64,000 nucleotides of DNA from Myotis daubentonii (GCF_963259705.1 NC_081850.1:36607667-36671666), one strand, 5' to 3'. Counted from the first letter of the stretch, positions 32,931 through 45,622 are shown. Numbers and translations: made by a program. The notes: generated by a model not told the origin, from the letters alone.

Positions 32931-35020
32931 TGCTGCTAGTGAGCTTGCACAGTCTGCAAACACCAAAGGTATTGCTGCAGGGCTGCTGCACGGAGGAGCT
33001 GGGCTCCCCAGGTTGGGAACAAAGTTGTGTATCCTAGTCGTGCAAGCTGCGTGGAGGAGGTGCAGACTACTCCGTGGGGTCTTGTTGTTCCCTTCCCCCA
33101 ACGACACCATTCTGCAAGTGCTGTAGGGCAGACTTTGGCAGAAGCCAACTGGGAAAGTAAGGTTTCTTCCTCCCTTAAGAGAATTTAGTATGAGGTTGAA
33201 AAAAAAAAAAGAAGAAGTCTCTGCACTTAAACCCGCAAATAAGACCCCCAGTGTGTGGGCTTCAAGCGCACCAAAAATTCCAGTTCCTATTTCCTGTGCT
33301 TGTGTTTGTTTGCTCACAAAATTTCAACCTGCTGGCATAACTTTCAAATTTATAGTTCCAGCCTGTGTTGCTTCTCTCGCTAAGGTGCAAATAGCTTCTT
33401 GCTTTTGAGGCAGCTTCACTTAGGATCTGCAGGCAGGCAAAACTCAGCCTTTAAAAAAACCTCATGCAGACATTTATCAAAATTCATTCCACACTTAAGA
33501 TTTGTGCATTTTGCTGTACGTATATAATCACACCACCTCCAAAAAACCCTCCATCTTCTTACAGCCTTCGCCCCACCCCCACTCCACCTCACCCCACCCC
33601 CCGCCCATGTTTGTATCTTCTTGTACTCGCACCGCCATCCGTCCCTAAAAGCCTGGCGATCCTTTCTTCCTGCACACCAGAAAAAGAGCTGCCCGTATCA
33701 CGCTAGCCTTCCTCACGTCTGAATCTCTGCAGTAGCTTCCAGTATATTCCATGCACACAGCAGCTGTCCTCACTCTCCCCAGCAGTGACTCGGTATTGTT
33801 TTCCATGTGAAAAAAAAACAAAAGTTAAAGACCTAAGGTTAATGCTTAAAGGACGTCCTAGAATGATCTCCCTCTGCATTTCTCAGCCTCATATAGTTAC
33901 CTACCAGTTTGGGGGAGCTCTTTGTTGGCCCTTGTGTACCTCTTGGCCCAGGGCACTTCCCTGACCTTGCAATGGCCATGGTGCAGCCCGGGGCGTTGCC
34001 CTTACATCTTTCCCCCATGCTCTTTGCTTTTCCGCAGTGTCAGTACTCAGGTTCCAGATTCTGGGCCCCAATCTTAGGGGGCCAGGTCTACAAAGGATCC
34101 TGGCCATCCCACTTCGGCTTCTCATCAAAATGGTTGTGTAGTGACCCTCTCTTTCAGCAGGTTAGCATTTTCAGCACTGAGCTCTGAAATCCTCTAACCT
34201 GCCTTTCCCATTCTTATTCTGAGGTCCCTCTTAGAGGCTCTTTTGCTCACTGGATTTTCTCCATTACTGTTCTCTGTCTAAAATGTAGTTCCTAAAAAAG
34301 GGTCTAGCTTTGCACAATACCTCATACCCTCCCCATCGAGCCAGTGAAACCCGTCTCTGGATAGAGGCCAGAGTGCAGCCATTCATCTCATTCTGGACCT
34401 TGTTAAATGATAACCACTATTTTGTTCAGGAATATCCCTAAGTCTTCCATTAAAACCAACGTGCCAATTGCTGTTATCTACAATTTACTTTTCTTTTTCC
34501 ATATTTACGTTTTAATACATTAGCTGGAGCTGAGTCATTCCCAAAGCTCAGTCAGTTTTAGAGAGTGAAGTAAATGCTGGACACAGTGGCTGTCAAATCT
34601 CCATTACAGGGGAACCATATTTCTTATGAGCATCCCATCCCTGGAATCTGGGATGGAGGAATTTAAGCCTACAGAAAATTTGGGGAAAGGAATCTATGTG
34701 ACCAAGGTATTAAAACATAAGATGTTATGATAAAGTTAATGACCTAATAAAGTTTTTATTCACAAAACACAACCACAGAGGAGGTACCAGACCTGAGATG
34801 ATTCAAAATGGAATTAGGAACGCCCCAAGGATGAACAGCATGGTCCTGGATACTTGGAGTAGTCTGACCCTGAGGTCTCCTTTCCTTCCTCCCCTCTTTC
34901 TAGAAACCAAATGCATAAAAAATAATGAAGCAGATCTGTGTTTATTGAGGTAGAAAGATATCCAAGACATGCTGACAAGTGGTGGGTGTGGGCAGGACAA
35001 TTCTAAAACATGGCAGGGTT
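32931..35020. other. DMRT1 upstream region, no recognised gene or clear repeat
   Basis: First 2 kb beyond the CpG island. Mostly unique-looking, with C-rich runs at 33565-33605. Absence of insertions near the promoter may reflect constraint. Nothing specific is annotated. Confidence 0.45.
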
Positions 35021-35165
35021 AAGCAAGGACTTCTTAGATATGACACCAAAAGCCCAAGCGATAAAAGAAAAAAATTGATAGATTGACTTAATAAAAATTC
35101 AAAACCTTTGTGCTTCTAAAGAACTGATAGATTGACTTAATGAAAATTCAAAACATTTCTACCCC

Positions 35166-35505
35166 ATTAAGAAAGCGTCTCAGTGGTTGAGCATCGCATT
35201 TGAAGCAGGAGTTCACAGTTCAGTTCCTGGTCAGGGCATATACCTAGGTTGCAGGCTCTATCCCCAGTGGGGGGTGGTGTGCAGGAGGCAGAGCGGATCA
35301 ACAACTCTCTCTCATCATTGATGTTTCTATCACGGTTCAGTTCCTGGTCAGGACATATACCCAGGTTGCAGGCTCTATCCCCAGTGGGGGGTGGTGTGCA
35401 GGAGGCAGCGGATCAACAACTCTCTCTCATCATTGATGTTTCTATCTCTCTCCTTTCTCTTCCTCTCTGAAATCAATAAACATAGAATTTTTTTTAAAAA
35501 AAGAA
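35166..35505 (+). mobile_element. VES SINE with internal tandem duplication
   Basis: One head (AGTGGTTGAGCATCGC) is followed by two successive B-box-to-ATTGATGTTTCTAT blocks, about 35215-35327 and 35333-35446. Only one tail follows (GAAATCAATAAACATAG). Confidence 0.85.
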
Positions 35506-35517
35506 AGTGAAAAGAAC

Positions 35518-35640
35518 CCTGGCCAGTGGTGTTCAGTAATTAGAGAATTGGCCCGCACACCAAAGGGTTCCGGGTTCGAATCCCAGTCAAGGGCATACAC
35601 CTGGGTTGTACGTTCGATCACCAACCCGGTTGGGAACACC
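35518..35640 (+). mobile_element. VES SINE head fragment
   Basis: CCCTGGCCAGTGGTGTTCAG to GTTGTACGTTCGATCACC, lacking the CT-rich part and the tail. Confidence 0.75.
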
Positions 35641-36373
35641 TAAAGAACTGTGGGAGTGTATAATAAAAAGGCAGCCCAATTGAAATTTGGGCAACATTTG
35701 GAATAGACACTTCATCAAAGAAAATATTAGGATGGCCTATAAGCACATGAAAAGATGCTGGTTATTAGTCATTAGGGAAATACAAATCGAAACGAGATAT
35801 CACTTCACAACCACTAGGATGGCTATAATAAAAAACATAGACAATAGCAAGTGATGGCTAGGATGTAGGGAAGCTAGAATTCTCATATGTTGCTGGTAGG
35901 AATGTAAATTAGCACAGCCATTTTGGAAACTTTACCATAGGACCCAACAATTCCACTCCTACATATCTACCCTAGAGAAATGAAAACATTATGTACACAC
36001 AAACATTTCTACATGAATAACCATAGCGACACTGTTTATTTGAAACAATTTAAATGTCCAACAACAGTGGAATAAATAAGCCAAATGTGGCATATACATC
36101 CAATGGAATATTATTCACTATCAAAAGAGGTAAACTAGTGATATGTGCTACAGCAAGATGGAACCTTGAAAACACTATGCTAAGTAAAAGCCAGGTTCAA
36201 AATACCACACATTGTATCTTCCCACTGGCGTGAAATGTCCAGAATAGACAAATCAATACAGAGAGAAAGATGGCTTGTAGTTGCCAGGGGGTGGGAGTGG
36301 GAATGCAGAGTCAGCGCAAATGGGTATGAGAGATTTTCTTGGGGTGATACAATAGTCTAAAAATGGGATTGTG

Positions 36374-36594
36374 GCCGAAACCGGTTTGGCTCAGTGGATA
36401 GAGCGTCGGCCTGCGGACTGAAAGGTCCCAGGTTCGATTCTGGTCAAGGGCATGTACCTGGGTTGCGGGCACATCCCCAGTAGGAGATGTGCAGGAGGCA
36501 GCTGATTGATGTTTCTCTCTCATCGATGTTTCTAACTCTCTATCTCTCTCCCTTCCTCTCCGTAAAAAATCAATAAAATATATTTAAAAAAAAT
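36374..36594 (+). mobile_element. VES SINE in L1
   Basis: CCGAAACCGGTTTGGCTCAG head, full body and tail. A 15-base duplication, AAAATGGGATTGTGG, lies on each side (36359-36373, 36595-36609). Confidence 0.93.
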
Positions 36595-37189
36595 AAAATG
36601 GGATTGTGGTAATGATTACAAACTCTGTACTATAAGTAAAATTTTTGAATGATTAAAATGAGAATGTAATGGTATATAAACTATACCTCAACAGAGCTGT
36701 TTAAAATTTTGAATTAAGGACAAAAAAGAAATCTCATGATGTACAGTATGTTTCCATGTCTGAAATGGGAACACATGTGTGTCTGTATCTGCTTGAGTAG
36801 GCATTTGGTTCTCCGTATGTTATAGGGTTACGGGTGACATTTTCCTCACGCTGTGTTTTTGCTTTTGCTTTTTCAGAACAGGCCTGTGTTCTTGCCCTCT
36901 GCCTTCTGTCTCTTCTGCCTTGGCTGCGTGGTAGGAACTGATGTCTAGGTTTGGGCCTCGCCTGCACAGCCTCAGCCCTGTGACCCAGCTCACCAGCAGT
37001 CTTAGCATTAGAATTTGGAACTCATGCTCATTTCACAGTAAATTATTACATGTTTTGCTTTCCAGTTACTATAGCTGTGTGGCCTTATATTTTGTTTATT
37101 ATCTGAGTTTTAAAACACTTCGAAGGCATTCCTTTCACCATCAGATAAAAAAATACATTATTATTTTTGGTGAGGCAAGTATAGCATCA

Positions 37190-37372
37190 TAATTAAATAA
37201 CCTTAGTCAAGTTTCTTAACCTCTCTGACTCAGTTTGCTTATCTGAAAAAGAGAGTAATAATAAATACCTACCTCAAAAGATTGATAGGGAGACCACATT
37301 AGTTAATACTCATGAAGCACTTAGAAAAGTAGCTAGCAGACAGTAATATGTCTATTATTATATTATTATTAT
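37190..37372 (+). repeat. MIR SINE fragment
   Basis: CAAGTTTCTTAACCTCTCTG, ATACCTACCTCAAAAGATTG, CATGAAGCACTTAGAAAAGT. Confidence 0.7.
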
Positions 37373-37578
37373 TTTCATAATGGAAAGAAAAAAATAGTAG
37401 GAAATAGTAGGAAAAAAAGAGTAACCTTACACATATTGGAATAACTTGCAGGGAAGGGGGGGAGCTATATTAGAAAACACTGATCATAAATTTCATCTAC
37501 TCTTCATTTTGTCCATGGAAAGCAGTTTTTGCCCCAGGTTTTGATCCAACAGATAACAGAAAAAATTCTCTGTGGATA

Positions 37579-37914
37579 CAGGGATGAGCAAAAGTCGTCT
37601 TAAAGGTTGTAAGTACTCAAAATCCAGAGTTTATTCTTGTACTATTATTAATTAACTAGAGGCCCGATGCACGAAATTCGTGCAAGAGTAGGCCTTCCCA
37701 GCCCGGGCTGCCTCGACCCTCACGGCCCAACCCCCCGGCCACTGGTCATTCCAGAAGGTCGTTCTGCCGTCCAATCTAATTAGCATATTAGCTCTTTATT
37801 ATATAGGATTATTGTATTATTTGTGTTCTTATTGTTGTTATTATTATTTCATATCCTTACTTATGATTTATCTTTTAGTATGGCTGGTAATTTAACCTAC
37901 TTTTGCCCACCTCT
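37579..37914. mobile_element. TA-target MITE, second copy, hosting a Helitron
   Basis: Left CAGGGATGAGCAAAAG, right CCTACTTTTGCCCACCTCT, matching the MITE at 77-200 (shared TTATTCTTGTA interior). The Helitron at 37656-37808 splits it. Confidence 0.75.
37656..37808 (-). mobile_element. Short Helitron, 153 bp
   Basis: CTAG at 37656-37659 with a GATGCACGAAATTCGTGCA hairpin. It ends ATTAGCATATTAGC...TATATAGGA. Flanks A (37655) and T (37809). Both termini are present, with very little between them. Confidence 0.88.
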
Positions 37915-38837
37915 ATGCATGAATCCACATGAGTCCAAATATTCAGTTTGACAGAGTATCAAGTATGGAGCCGTGAATCAGCTGCCTGATCTGGTGTACA
38001 ACTGTGTGTGCTCAGTGCCCCGGGGACTGGTGGAAGGAATCAAGGGAGAAGCCCAACTGGTAGGGCCTGGAGCATTTCATGCAGGAGGACCTTGGGCGAG
38101 AGGGAAGGCTGAGCTGTGCCCTGTGTCACCAGGTTTGAGTTGGCACAAAGGAGAAAACAGGACATTCTAGGTCGTGGGAACAACGGACAGAAGGCTGGGC
38201 ATGGGGAGTGAGCCTGGGGGGTGGGGGAGAGGGCACAGACATGCCAGTCTAGAACAGGGGAGTCCAGCTGGAGCCCAGTGGGAGATAAGGGTGGAGAGAT
38301 AGTATGGCACCTTGCCTACCAGTGAGGAATTTGGCATCTATCCTATAGGCAAATGGAGAATGATGGAGGCTTTGTCCTTGAGGTGCTTGAGGGATGAACG
38401 CGAGGGGTCTGCCAATCACCGCGTGAATTCAATAAGCCACTAAATGTCTTTCTAAACCTTCAGTCCCTATGAGGAGATGACAATATCATAGAACCATGCC
38501 CTCCATAGAGAAAATGCTCAACCATTGTTGGTAGCTAACGTCAGGGTGGCTTGGAGGAGCGGGAGAAATTTGAAAGCAGATAATGCTGGGCCGGGCTGCT
38601 CGGGAAGATGGCTATGCCTGAGGCTGCCGCAGCGCAACTGACTTACCAGCCATCTTCCTCTGTGCATTCCAGTTCCCAGCAGTACCCACACAGATGGCGT
38701 GCTGGGCAGCGTGGCTGGCGTGTAGAATCCAGACAGGCCTTGCCAAGAGTCAGGCTGCCTGTGGTGGAGTCCCAGCTTTGCCACGTACAGCTGTGCACCA
38801 GTTGGGCACACCACTTACCCTCTATGCCTCCAGGTTT
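37915..38837. other. Upstream region, mostly unrecognised
   Basis: A diverged MIR-like piece lies at about 38740-38825 (GTGGTGGAGTCCCAGCTTTG, ACCACTTACCCTCTATGCC). The rest is unassigned. Confidence 0.4.
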
Positions 38838-38922
38838 TCATCCCTGACCCAGGATTGAACACACGCCCTTCGGTGCAAGGGGTGACACTCCGACCAACTG
38901 AGCCACACCGGCCAGGGCTGCA
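38838..38922 (-). mobile_element. VES-related SINE fragment (reverse)
   Basis: Reversed tRNA-like head only: CCAGGATTGAACACACGCCC to AACTGAGCCACACCGGCCAG. Confidence 0.75.
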
Positions 38923-39312
38923 TCACTGTTTTATAAGAAGGTCCAGTGATGGATCTTCACAAGTAATCCCCTGAGAGTTATCAACAAAAAATTAAACCAT
39001 GTCCAGTTCCTTTCTCTCTGTTCAGTAAAAGTATAAATATTCTAGGATATTTCCCAATAAAAATTGTCAAAATGTGCAAGTTTTGACATTTAAAGGGGAA
39101 AGCTTAAATTATTCAGGAAAAAAACAACTATAATACAAGTTAAATGAAGTAATCTAGAGAAAATGCACTCTAGAGAAATTTAAAGATGTATTTTAAAGAT
39201 AACTGTAGACGACTTTTCAGTATTAACTGTTGTTGGCAATTATTGGCAGCATAATGACCCTTTTCCATCAATTTAAAGAAAAAGAAATGTCTTACCATCA
39301 CATGTTTTTCTT

Positions 39313-39537
39313 TTCTTTTTAAAAGAAAACATTTTATTGATTTTTTCACAGAGGGGAAGGGAGAGGGATAAAGAGTTAGAAACATCGATGAGAGAGAAAC
39401 ATCGATCAGCTGCCTCCTGCACACCCCCTACTGGGGATGTGCCCACAACCAAGATACATGCCCTTGACCAGAATCGAACCCGGGACCCTTCAGTCTGCAG
39501 GCCGACACTCTATCCACTGAGCCAAACCGGTTACGGC
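39313..39537 (-). mobile_element. VES SINE
   Basis: Complete reverse copy. Perfect 14-base duplication CACATGTTTTTCTT at 39299-39312 and 39538-39551. Confidence 0.93.
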
Positions 39538-39551
39538 CACATGTTTTTCTT

Positions 39552-41780
39552 ATAGGATTGATTGCTTAAACTGATTGCTTACGAAATCTGGTTTAAAAAT
39601 TTTATTTCTACAAAGTTAAATTGGATGGAGAAAAAGTACATAGATTTACTGTTTGATATTCGTGAAGAGCAAACAAATGTCAAATTGCTATTTTAGATTT
39701 TATTCTACAAATGCCTTATTTTAACTGACCATTTATAAATAAAAATAATTACTTTTCAAATTTGATAATCCATCCCAAATTACTATCTATTTAAGTGTTT
39801 TCTTATACAATTGATTCTCTGGTAAAATGAAGCTCACCCAAGAGTATTCCTGTGCCTTCTGCTCTAATAGACTTAAAAGAACAGAAGAAACAGTGAAAGC
39901 AAACCCTGAAATAAAATTTCATTTAAGTGTTTCAAATGAATTGGAAGATTAAAATGTGTATCAACAAAGGTGTTTATATACTAGTATACCCCACCTTGTG
40001 TTCAATAGCCACAAAATAAAAACAAGACAAATAGACAGATTACCAGTGCTAATAACAATGTAAGTAAGCCTGTATTTTTACCATAGGCCGTTTATATGAG
40101 GTAGAGAGTTGGGAATAGTAAAATGAATATTTTGTGACTGATTCAAAGTTTAAAAATTGAAACCTTTAGTAGACACATAAATATTGGCTATTATGTATTT
40201 TATCAACCCCCCCTCCCCAGAAGGCCTTGTCAATTTTCCACTTTATCAAAGAATGGAAGAAAACTACACTTAGTTTTAGAGATTATATTATAAAAAATAT
40301 TCACCTAATTCCTAAAGATAGAACAATGCGCTAAGAAGGCAAACAGTGAGAGTGACTATGGTATTCATGCCAAGAATTTGATTATGCTCACTGTAATTAT
40401 TAATACAGATTATTGTAAAACCACCTGCAACTATAAAATGCCAAAAAAAGTAATTATATTCACTCATACATTTCCATAATACTACTGATCACTATTGCTG
40501 GAGTTGATTACGTGGTTATTGTCAGAGTTGGCTGCTGAGACGTGAGGGGCCAAAACCACACCCTTAACCAAATGTGACTTCAGAAATATGATAAAGCATA
40601 TTCCTGGCCCAAGGAAAATAAGATAAACTATTTCACCATAGAAAACATAATAACAGTTCAGTTCAAGAGATGTCTCCAGTTAGTGCAGGATTCATTACCA
40701 AATGAAAGGAATTTAGAAAAGGAAAACACTGAGGACTGGAGCTCCGAGGGAAGATCCCTGGAAGGCTTCCTGGAAGAAGCAAGCTTTCAGTAAAGCAGGA
40801 CTTGGATTAAGGAACCGAATCATGAAGGGGTGGTACACTGATGCAAACTACTATTAGATCTTCCAAGTGGGGACTGGGGCTGTCCCATGATGGGAATATA
40901 CATGCATCCTTGACTCTGTCCCCGAAGTTTTCATCGCTGGGGTGCTCACTACCTCCATCCCTCATCGTTCCATGCGCCTCCTCCACTGTCCTTGGTGGAA
41001 GCATGCCTCCTGCTTCAACAGGCTCAGGAGGACTTCAAAGCCTTTCTTTGCTTCCAGGGGTCTTTACTGAGACAAGCCTGGAGTATTTTAAATTATTATT
41101 TACAAATACTACTAAAAGCTGGGAAAAACAACAAGGAAATAATCAGAGTGCCATGAATCAACACACAATGGATTGCAAAACGTAATCTCCTATTTCTCTT
41201 CCTGGGGATCCCGAGGAGCTACAGCCAGGGCTGCCCCCACAAGGCAGGGGCCATCTCTACGCTATAACACACCTCCCCCTCCCGCCCCCCCGCCCCCACC
41301 CCCACCCCCACCCCCACCCCCACCCCACCATGTGACCACGCCAGCTGGCACACTAGTCCTAGTGGAGGTCCTGGGCGGGGCAAGGAGTCTCCCTGCCCCC
41401 TTCAGGCCCCATTTCCTGCCCGGAAGACCCGCCCCCTCTGCGGTGATTGACAGGCAGTGTCTTCGGCCCTCCGGCAGCTCAATGTGCTGTCCAGCTGGGA
41501 GTGTGCATAATTAATTCTTATGGGGGTGGCGGCACGGTGGATGGGAAAACCTACCCTCAGAACCTGACAGCTATAGAGGTGGCCTGGTCCAGGGAGAGAC
41601 TGGCTTTGGGGCCCGACAAGCTCGAATTCCTATCCTTGCCCTGCATTTCCTTGGAAAAGCGACTGAAGTCCACTTTAGCTTTCACATCGGAATTGGGGAT
41701 AGTGATTCTCTGGGGATATGAAGATTAAACGAAGTGAGGCAATGAATAGAAACCGCCTGCCTAGGTGTGTGTACATAGGA
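39552..41780. other. Upstream region with few recognisable repeats
   Basis: AT-rich to 40.6 kb, then mixed. A (CCCCCA)n-type C-rich tract lies at 41276-41328. No exon is supported. Confidence 0.4.
41276..41328. repeat. C-rich simple repeat (CCCCCA/CCCCCG)n
   Basis: Runs of four to six C separated by A or G. The opposite strand is G-rich and could form a quadruplex (inference). Confidence 0.85.
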
Positions 41781-41809
41781 GAGAATCCGTTCTCACCTTC
41801 ATGTAATTG

Positions 41810-42118
41810 TGTCGCTTGCGCTGTGGCCCCTTTACTCCACAGACTGTGACAAGACCCCCTTAATGATCTGGAGGCCTACAACATGGATGAACCCTGAAAA
41901 CATTACGCTAAGGAAAAGCAGCCAGTCACAATGGACCACATATTGTATGACTTCCGTTTGTATGATGCACGCAGCAAAGGCAACTCTCTATAGGTTAATG
42001 GCTTCCTATGGTTGCACAACTCTCCATATGCCAAAAGCCATTGAACTGTACACTTTAAATGAGCAAATTTTATGACGTGAATTATACTCCAATAAAGTTG
42101 TTCTTTAAAAAAAAAAAT
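41810..42118 (+). mobile_element. L1 3' UTR fragment
   Basis: AACATGGATGAACCCTGAAA, then TTGAACTGTACACTTTAAAT, TATACTCCAATAAAGTTG and poly-A at 42106-42117. Confidence 0.75.
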
Positions 42119-43660
42119 GGCCTGGCTGGAAGGCGAGGTAGAGGAGGAAGAAGAGATAGAAAGCCCTCCATGGAGCAGAGTGAAAGGGCTGCATTCGGGG
42201 TGTGGGCCTAGTACAGCAAGGAGCAACAAAGGGCCTACACTTTGGTCCTGCTAAGCCTCCAGCGGGCTGTGTGACCTTGGAAAAGCCCATTCACCTCTCT
42301 GTGCTTTGCTGCCTCATTAAAGCAATGAAATGAAATAAAAATAAGGAGATGGAACACGATGGCCTAGGGTCTCTTTCTCATCTAAAAGTCTACAGTTTGC
42401 CTCCTGCCTCAGCTGGGGGAGGAGAGGTGAGGGGAAGCCAGAGATAGGAGGAAAGCAGAGATCCTGGCCGGGGCTCTCCCCTCCTCTCTGCCCTTCTCTG
42501 CACCCTGCCCTCCCCTTGAACCCTAGGCCTTTGTGCAGCTTCCCCCAATCCTGGAAGGCCATGAATGCAGGGGAGAGGGTGAGGGCTGGGTCGGGTCAGG
42601 GTCATAAGGAGGACCGGACAGAAGTCACAGTCACAGATATTACTCTATTTTCTAGTGCAGATTATAGATCTTGGGAAGGAAGCAACCTGGGAAAATAAAT
42701 GTAGGTTCAAGGTAAATTCTCCAGCAGAGAGGTGGTTTTCCATCCACGCATAAGGCTAACCCTGCCATTATTAAGGTTCATTAGCACCTCTAATATATGA
42801 TAGTGAACTATACCCATGTATGTGCATGGTAATTTTTTACTGTGGCAAAAAATACTTAAAATGTACCTTTCTAACCATTTGCAGTGTACAGGTTAGTGGC
42901 ATTAAGTACATTCACACTGTTGTGCAACCATCACCACCTTCCATCTCTATTTTTAAAATTTTAAACTGAAGTATAACAAACATATGTGCAAGAATCCTGT
43001 GCGTCCCTCCATGAATTTTTATATTTGCATATACCAGCCATCTAGGTCAAAATACAGACCATTTATAGCATTCCAGAAAGTTCTCTCTGGCCCCCACCCA
43101 GCAATTACATTTTAAGTTTTTGTTTGTTTGTTTTGGTGGTTGTTTTCTACATTTCTTTGATTGGAAGAAAAAACAAACAAACACAAAAAAGCCATGGTTC
43201 TTTTGCAAACAACTTAGGTGGTTTTGAAAAGTGCACAGTCAGTATCTTCATGTTTCATTCCTAAAGGTTCAAGTCCCAGTGTACTTGGGCAGGAAGGCAC
43301 TGTGCTAGGGCAGCGAACACGTTGTTCTGCAGAAGGTCCCCTCTCCTCCAGCCGAGTGGAGTCCCCGTGTTACACATCCCAGGGCCAGTTCACGGGCTGA
43401 AAAGTTCTCAGTGCAACATGCTCTAAATTCTCACTGCAGATGGGATAAAGGCGACAACCTTTCTGCTTAACTGAATGCAAAGGTATTTCCTATGTGCTTC
43501 CAGGTAACTTGTTGGGTAAGGCATCCCAACATATGCCCTGCCAATGGCATCAACATGCCAGCTGGTGCTGTAGCTGGATTGAAAATGATAGAGCCTCGCC
43601 CACTTTATCATTCTGTAGCAGAAGCTGGCAGCTAAACAAGGTTGGAATCAGTTTATGGTT
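42119..43660. other. Upstream region; old L1 antisense piece
   Basis: About 42835-43090 resembles antisense L1/ERV-like sequence (AAAATGTACCTTTCTAACCA, TTGTGCAACCATCACCACC). The remainder is unassigned. Confidence 0.4.
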
Positions 43661-44420
43661 GTTTTATTAGGTTTTTAAATTTAAATTAAATTTAAATTTT
43701 ATTAGGATATAATTGACATATACCATTATATGAGGTTCAGGTATATGACATAATGATTCTACATATGTATATATATATTGTGAAATAATCACCACAATAG
43801 TTCTAATTAATACCCATGACCACGTATAGTTATACTTCTTTTTTTCTGGTGATGAGGACTTTTAAGATCTACTCTCTTAGCAACCTTCAAATATACAACA
43901 TTGTCATCTATAGTCACCATGCTGTACATGGCACCCCAAGGACGTATTTATTTGATAGTTTATACTTTTTACCACCTTCACCATTTTTTCCAATATTTAA
44001 ATCTGGGCTGTTTGCCTGTGGCTTACAGGAAGAAGCAGAGGACCTACAGTATAAGTCATCAGCCCAAGAAAGCAGCCTCTAGGAAACGAGGGAACATAGA
44101 TAATGAAGGAAACTTGAAAAGGAAAAACTGGAGAAGGATCATGTCAATCCCAGAGAGAGGGAGGGCTTACACAGTCCTCTTCAGGAAATCCAGAAAGCAA
44201 AAACAAACAAAAACCCTGCTGAACTCCAAAAATCTTACCGAGAAAGCCCTCCTGCTTCCTTCACCACTCTCTCTCCTGAGCGCAACAAAGGGCCTGGCAC
44301 GCGGCAAGCAGTCAAGAACAAGGAAGCACATAAGTGAAATCATATGATATTTTCTGTCGCAAATATTCATTCTTCTTTATGGCCAAGTAATATTCTGTTG
44401 TATATATGTACCACAGCTTT
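43661..44420 (-). mobile_element. L1 fragments (reverse)
   Basis: GGATATAATTGACATATACC to GACGTATTTATTTGATAG, then CATATGATATTTTCTGTCGC to CCACAGCTTTTTTATCC: antisense L1. About 44010-44320 between them is not recognised. Confidence 0.65.
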
Positions 44421-44449
44421 TTTATCCACTCAGTAAAAAAGAACAAAAT

Positions 44450-44724
44450 AAACAAAATTGAAACAGACTCATAGGCACAGAGAGCGGGCTAGTGGTTGTC
44501 AGAGCGGAGGGGGTTTGGGGGACTGGGTGAAAGAGGTGAAGGGACTAAGAAGCAAAAACTTGTAGTTACGAAATAGTCATGGGGATGTAAAATACAGCAC
44601 AGGGAATAGAGTCAATAATATTGTAATAACTAGGTATGGCGCCAGGTGAGTACTGGAAATATGGAGGAGATCACTATGGAAAGTACATGATTGTTTAACC
44701 ACTAAACTCTATGCCTGAAACCAA
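44450..44724 (+). mobile_element. L1 3' end
   Basis: GAAACAGACTCATAGGCACA, ATACAGCACAGGGAATAG, ending at CTATGCCTGAAACC, where the Helitron starts. Confidence 0.75.
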
Positions 44725-45169
44725 TCTATATATATCTGTATATATATATAAAAAGCCAGTGACTGCAACACCGTAACAACCAGAACAACCGGTCGCTATG
44801 ACACCCACTGCAGCCAGCAAACCGGCCTGATCGTGGGTGGGGCAGGCTGGCCAACCTCCTGTGGCCCCTCCCCATAGCTGACCCACCCCTGATCTGACTC
44901 TCCCACCCTGATTGAGGGTGGGGCGGCTGGCCAATCCCCCCCTGCCCCCTGACTGGCCCTGCCCCTGATTGCCCCCCAATCTCAATAGGGGGTGGGGTTG
45001 GCTGGCCAACCTCCTGCAGCCCCTCCCCCTGGCAAGCCCCGATCAGGGTGGGCTGGCCGGCCAACCTCCCGCCGTTTCCTCCTCCCAACAGGCCTGGCCC
45101 CCATTGCCCCAATTGGGGCCAGGCTGGCCAGACCCCACCTGTGCACAAATTTGTGCACTGGGCCTCTAG
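44725..45169 (+). mobile_element. Non-autonomous Helitron, ~445 bp, in L1
   Basis: Starts TC after A at 44724 (a second possible start is 44735). It ends CTAG at 45166-45169 before T. 18-base hairpin GTGCACAAATTTGTGCAC at 45141-45158. The interior has repeated GGTGGGGCAGGCTGGCCAAC units in both polarities. Confidence 0.85.
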
Positions 45170-45170
45170 T

Positions 45171-45300
45171 ACAAAATAAAATGGAAAATTCTACTTGATC
45201 AAAATTCAAAACTTATGCACTTCCTAGGACACCATTAGGAAAATGAAAAGACAAGTCACAGACTGGGTGAAAATATGTACATATCATATGTTTGATAAAG
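45171..45300 (+). mobile_element. L1 ORF2 fragment
   Basis: ATTCAAAACTTATGCACTTC and CAGACTGGGTGAAAATATG are L1. The same segment recurs inverted at 46266-46376. Confidence 0.75.
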
Positions 45301-45622
45301 CTTGGCTGGTGAGAGCCAAGGTTTCGGGTTCAATCTCAGGTCAGGGCACATAACAAGAATCAACCAATGAATGCATAAGTGGATAGGTGGAACAACAGAT
45401 CAATGTCTCTCTCTCTCTCTCTCTCTTTCTCTCCTTTCCACTCTCTCCCTTTAAAAAAAATAAATCAAAATTTTTTTAAAAAATATATTTTTTTATTGAT
45501 TTCAGAGAGGAAAGGAGAGGGAGAGAGAGATAGAAACATCAATGATGAGAGAGAATCATAGATCAGCTGCCTTCTGCATGCCCCCAGTTTGAGCCCACAA
45601 CCCAGGCATGTGCCCTGACTGA
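45301..45622. mobile_element. Two partial VES SINEs, head to head
   Basis: Plus fragment at about 45301-45470 (GGTTTCGGGTTCAATCTC, CT repeat 45405-45430) and minus fragment at about 45471-45622 (TTTTTTATTGATTTCAGAGA to CATGTGCCCTGACTG). Both are incomplete. Confidence 0.7.

Larger units (their letters stand above)
35021..36720 (+). mobile_element. L1 3' half, interrupted by VES SINEs
   Basis: GATATGACACCAAAAGCCCA, then GGGCAACATTTGGAATAGAC, TTAGGGAAATACAAATCGAA, AGGACCCAACAATTCCACTC, TCCAATGGAATATTATTCAC and the 3' UTR to about 36715. Interrupted by SINEs at 35166-35640 and 36374-36594. A short internal duplication of TGATAGATTGACTTAAT... is visible at 35077-35150. No intact ORF2. Confidence 0.85.

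Noticed and set aside
32043..33126. Plus-strand open frames of 291 and 238 codons opposite exon 1
   Set aside because: Arg/Ala/Pro-rich shadows of the CpG island with no family resemblance.
31935..33317. Minus-strand open frame of 460 codons across DMRT1 exon 1
   Set aside because: Only 32280-32615 is DMRT1-like and it ends in a good donor. The rest stays open because of GC-rich composition.
43901..44347. Plus-strand frame of 148 codons
   Set aside because: Starts in antisense L1 and has no recognisable protein features.
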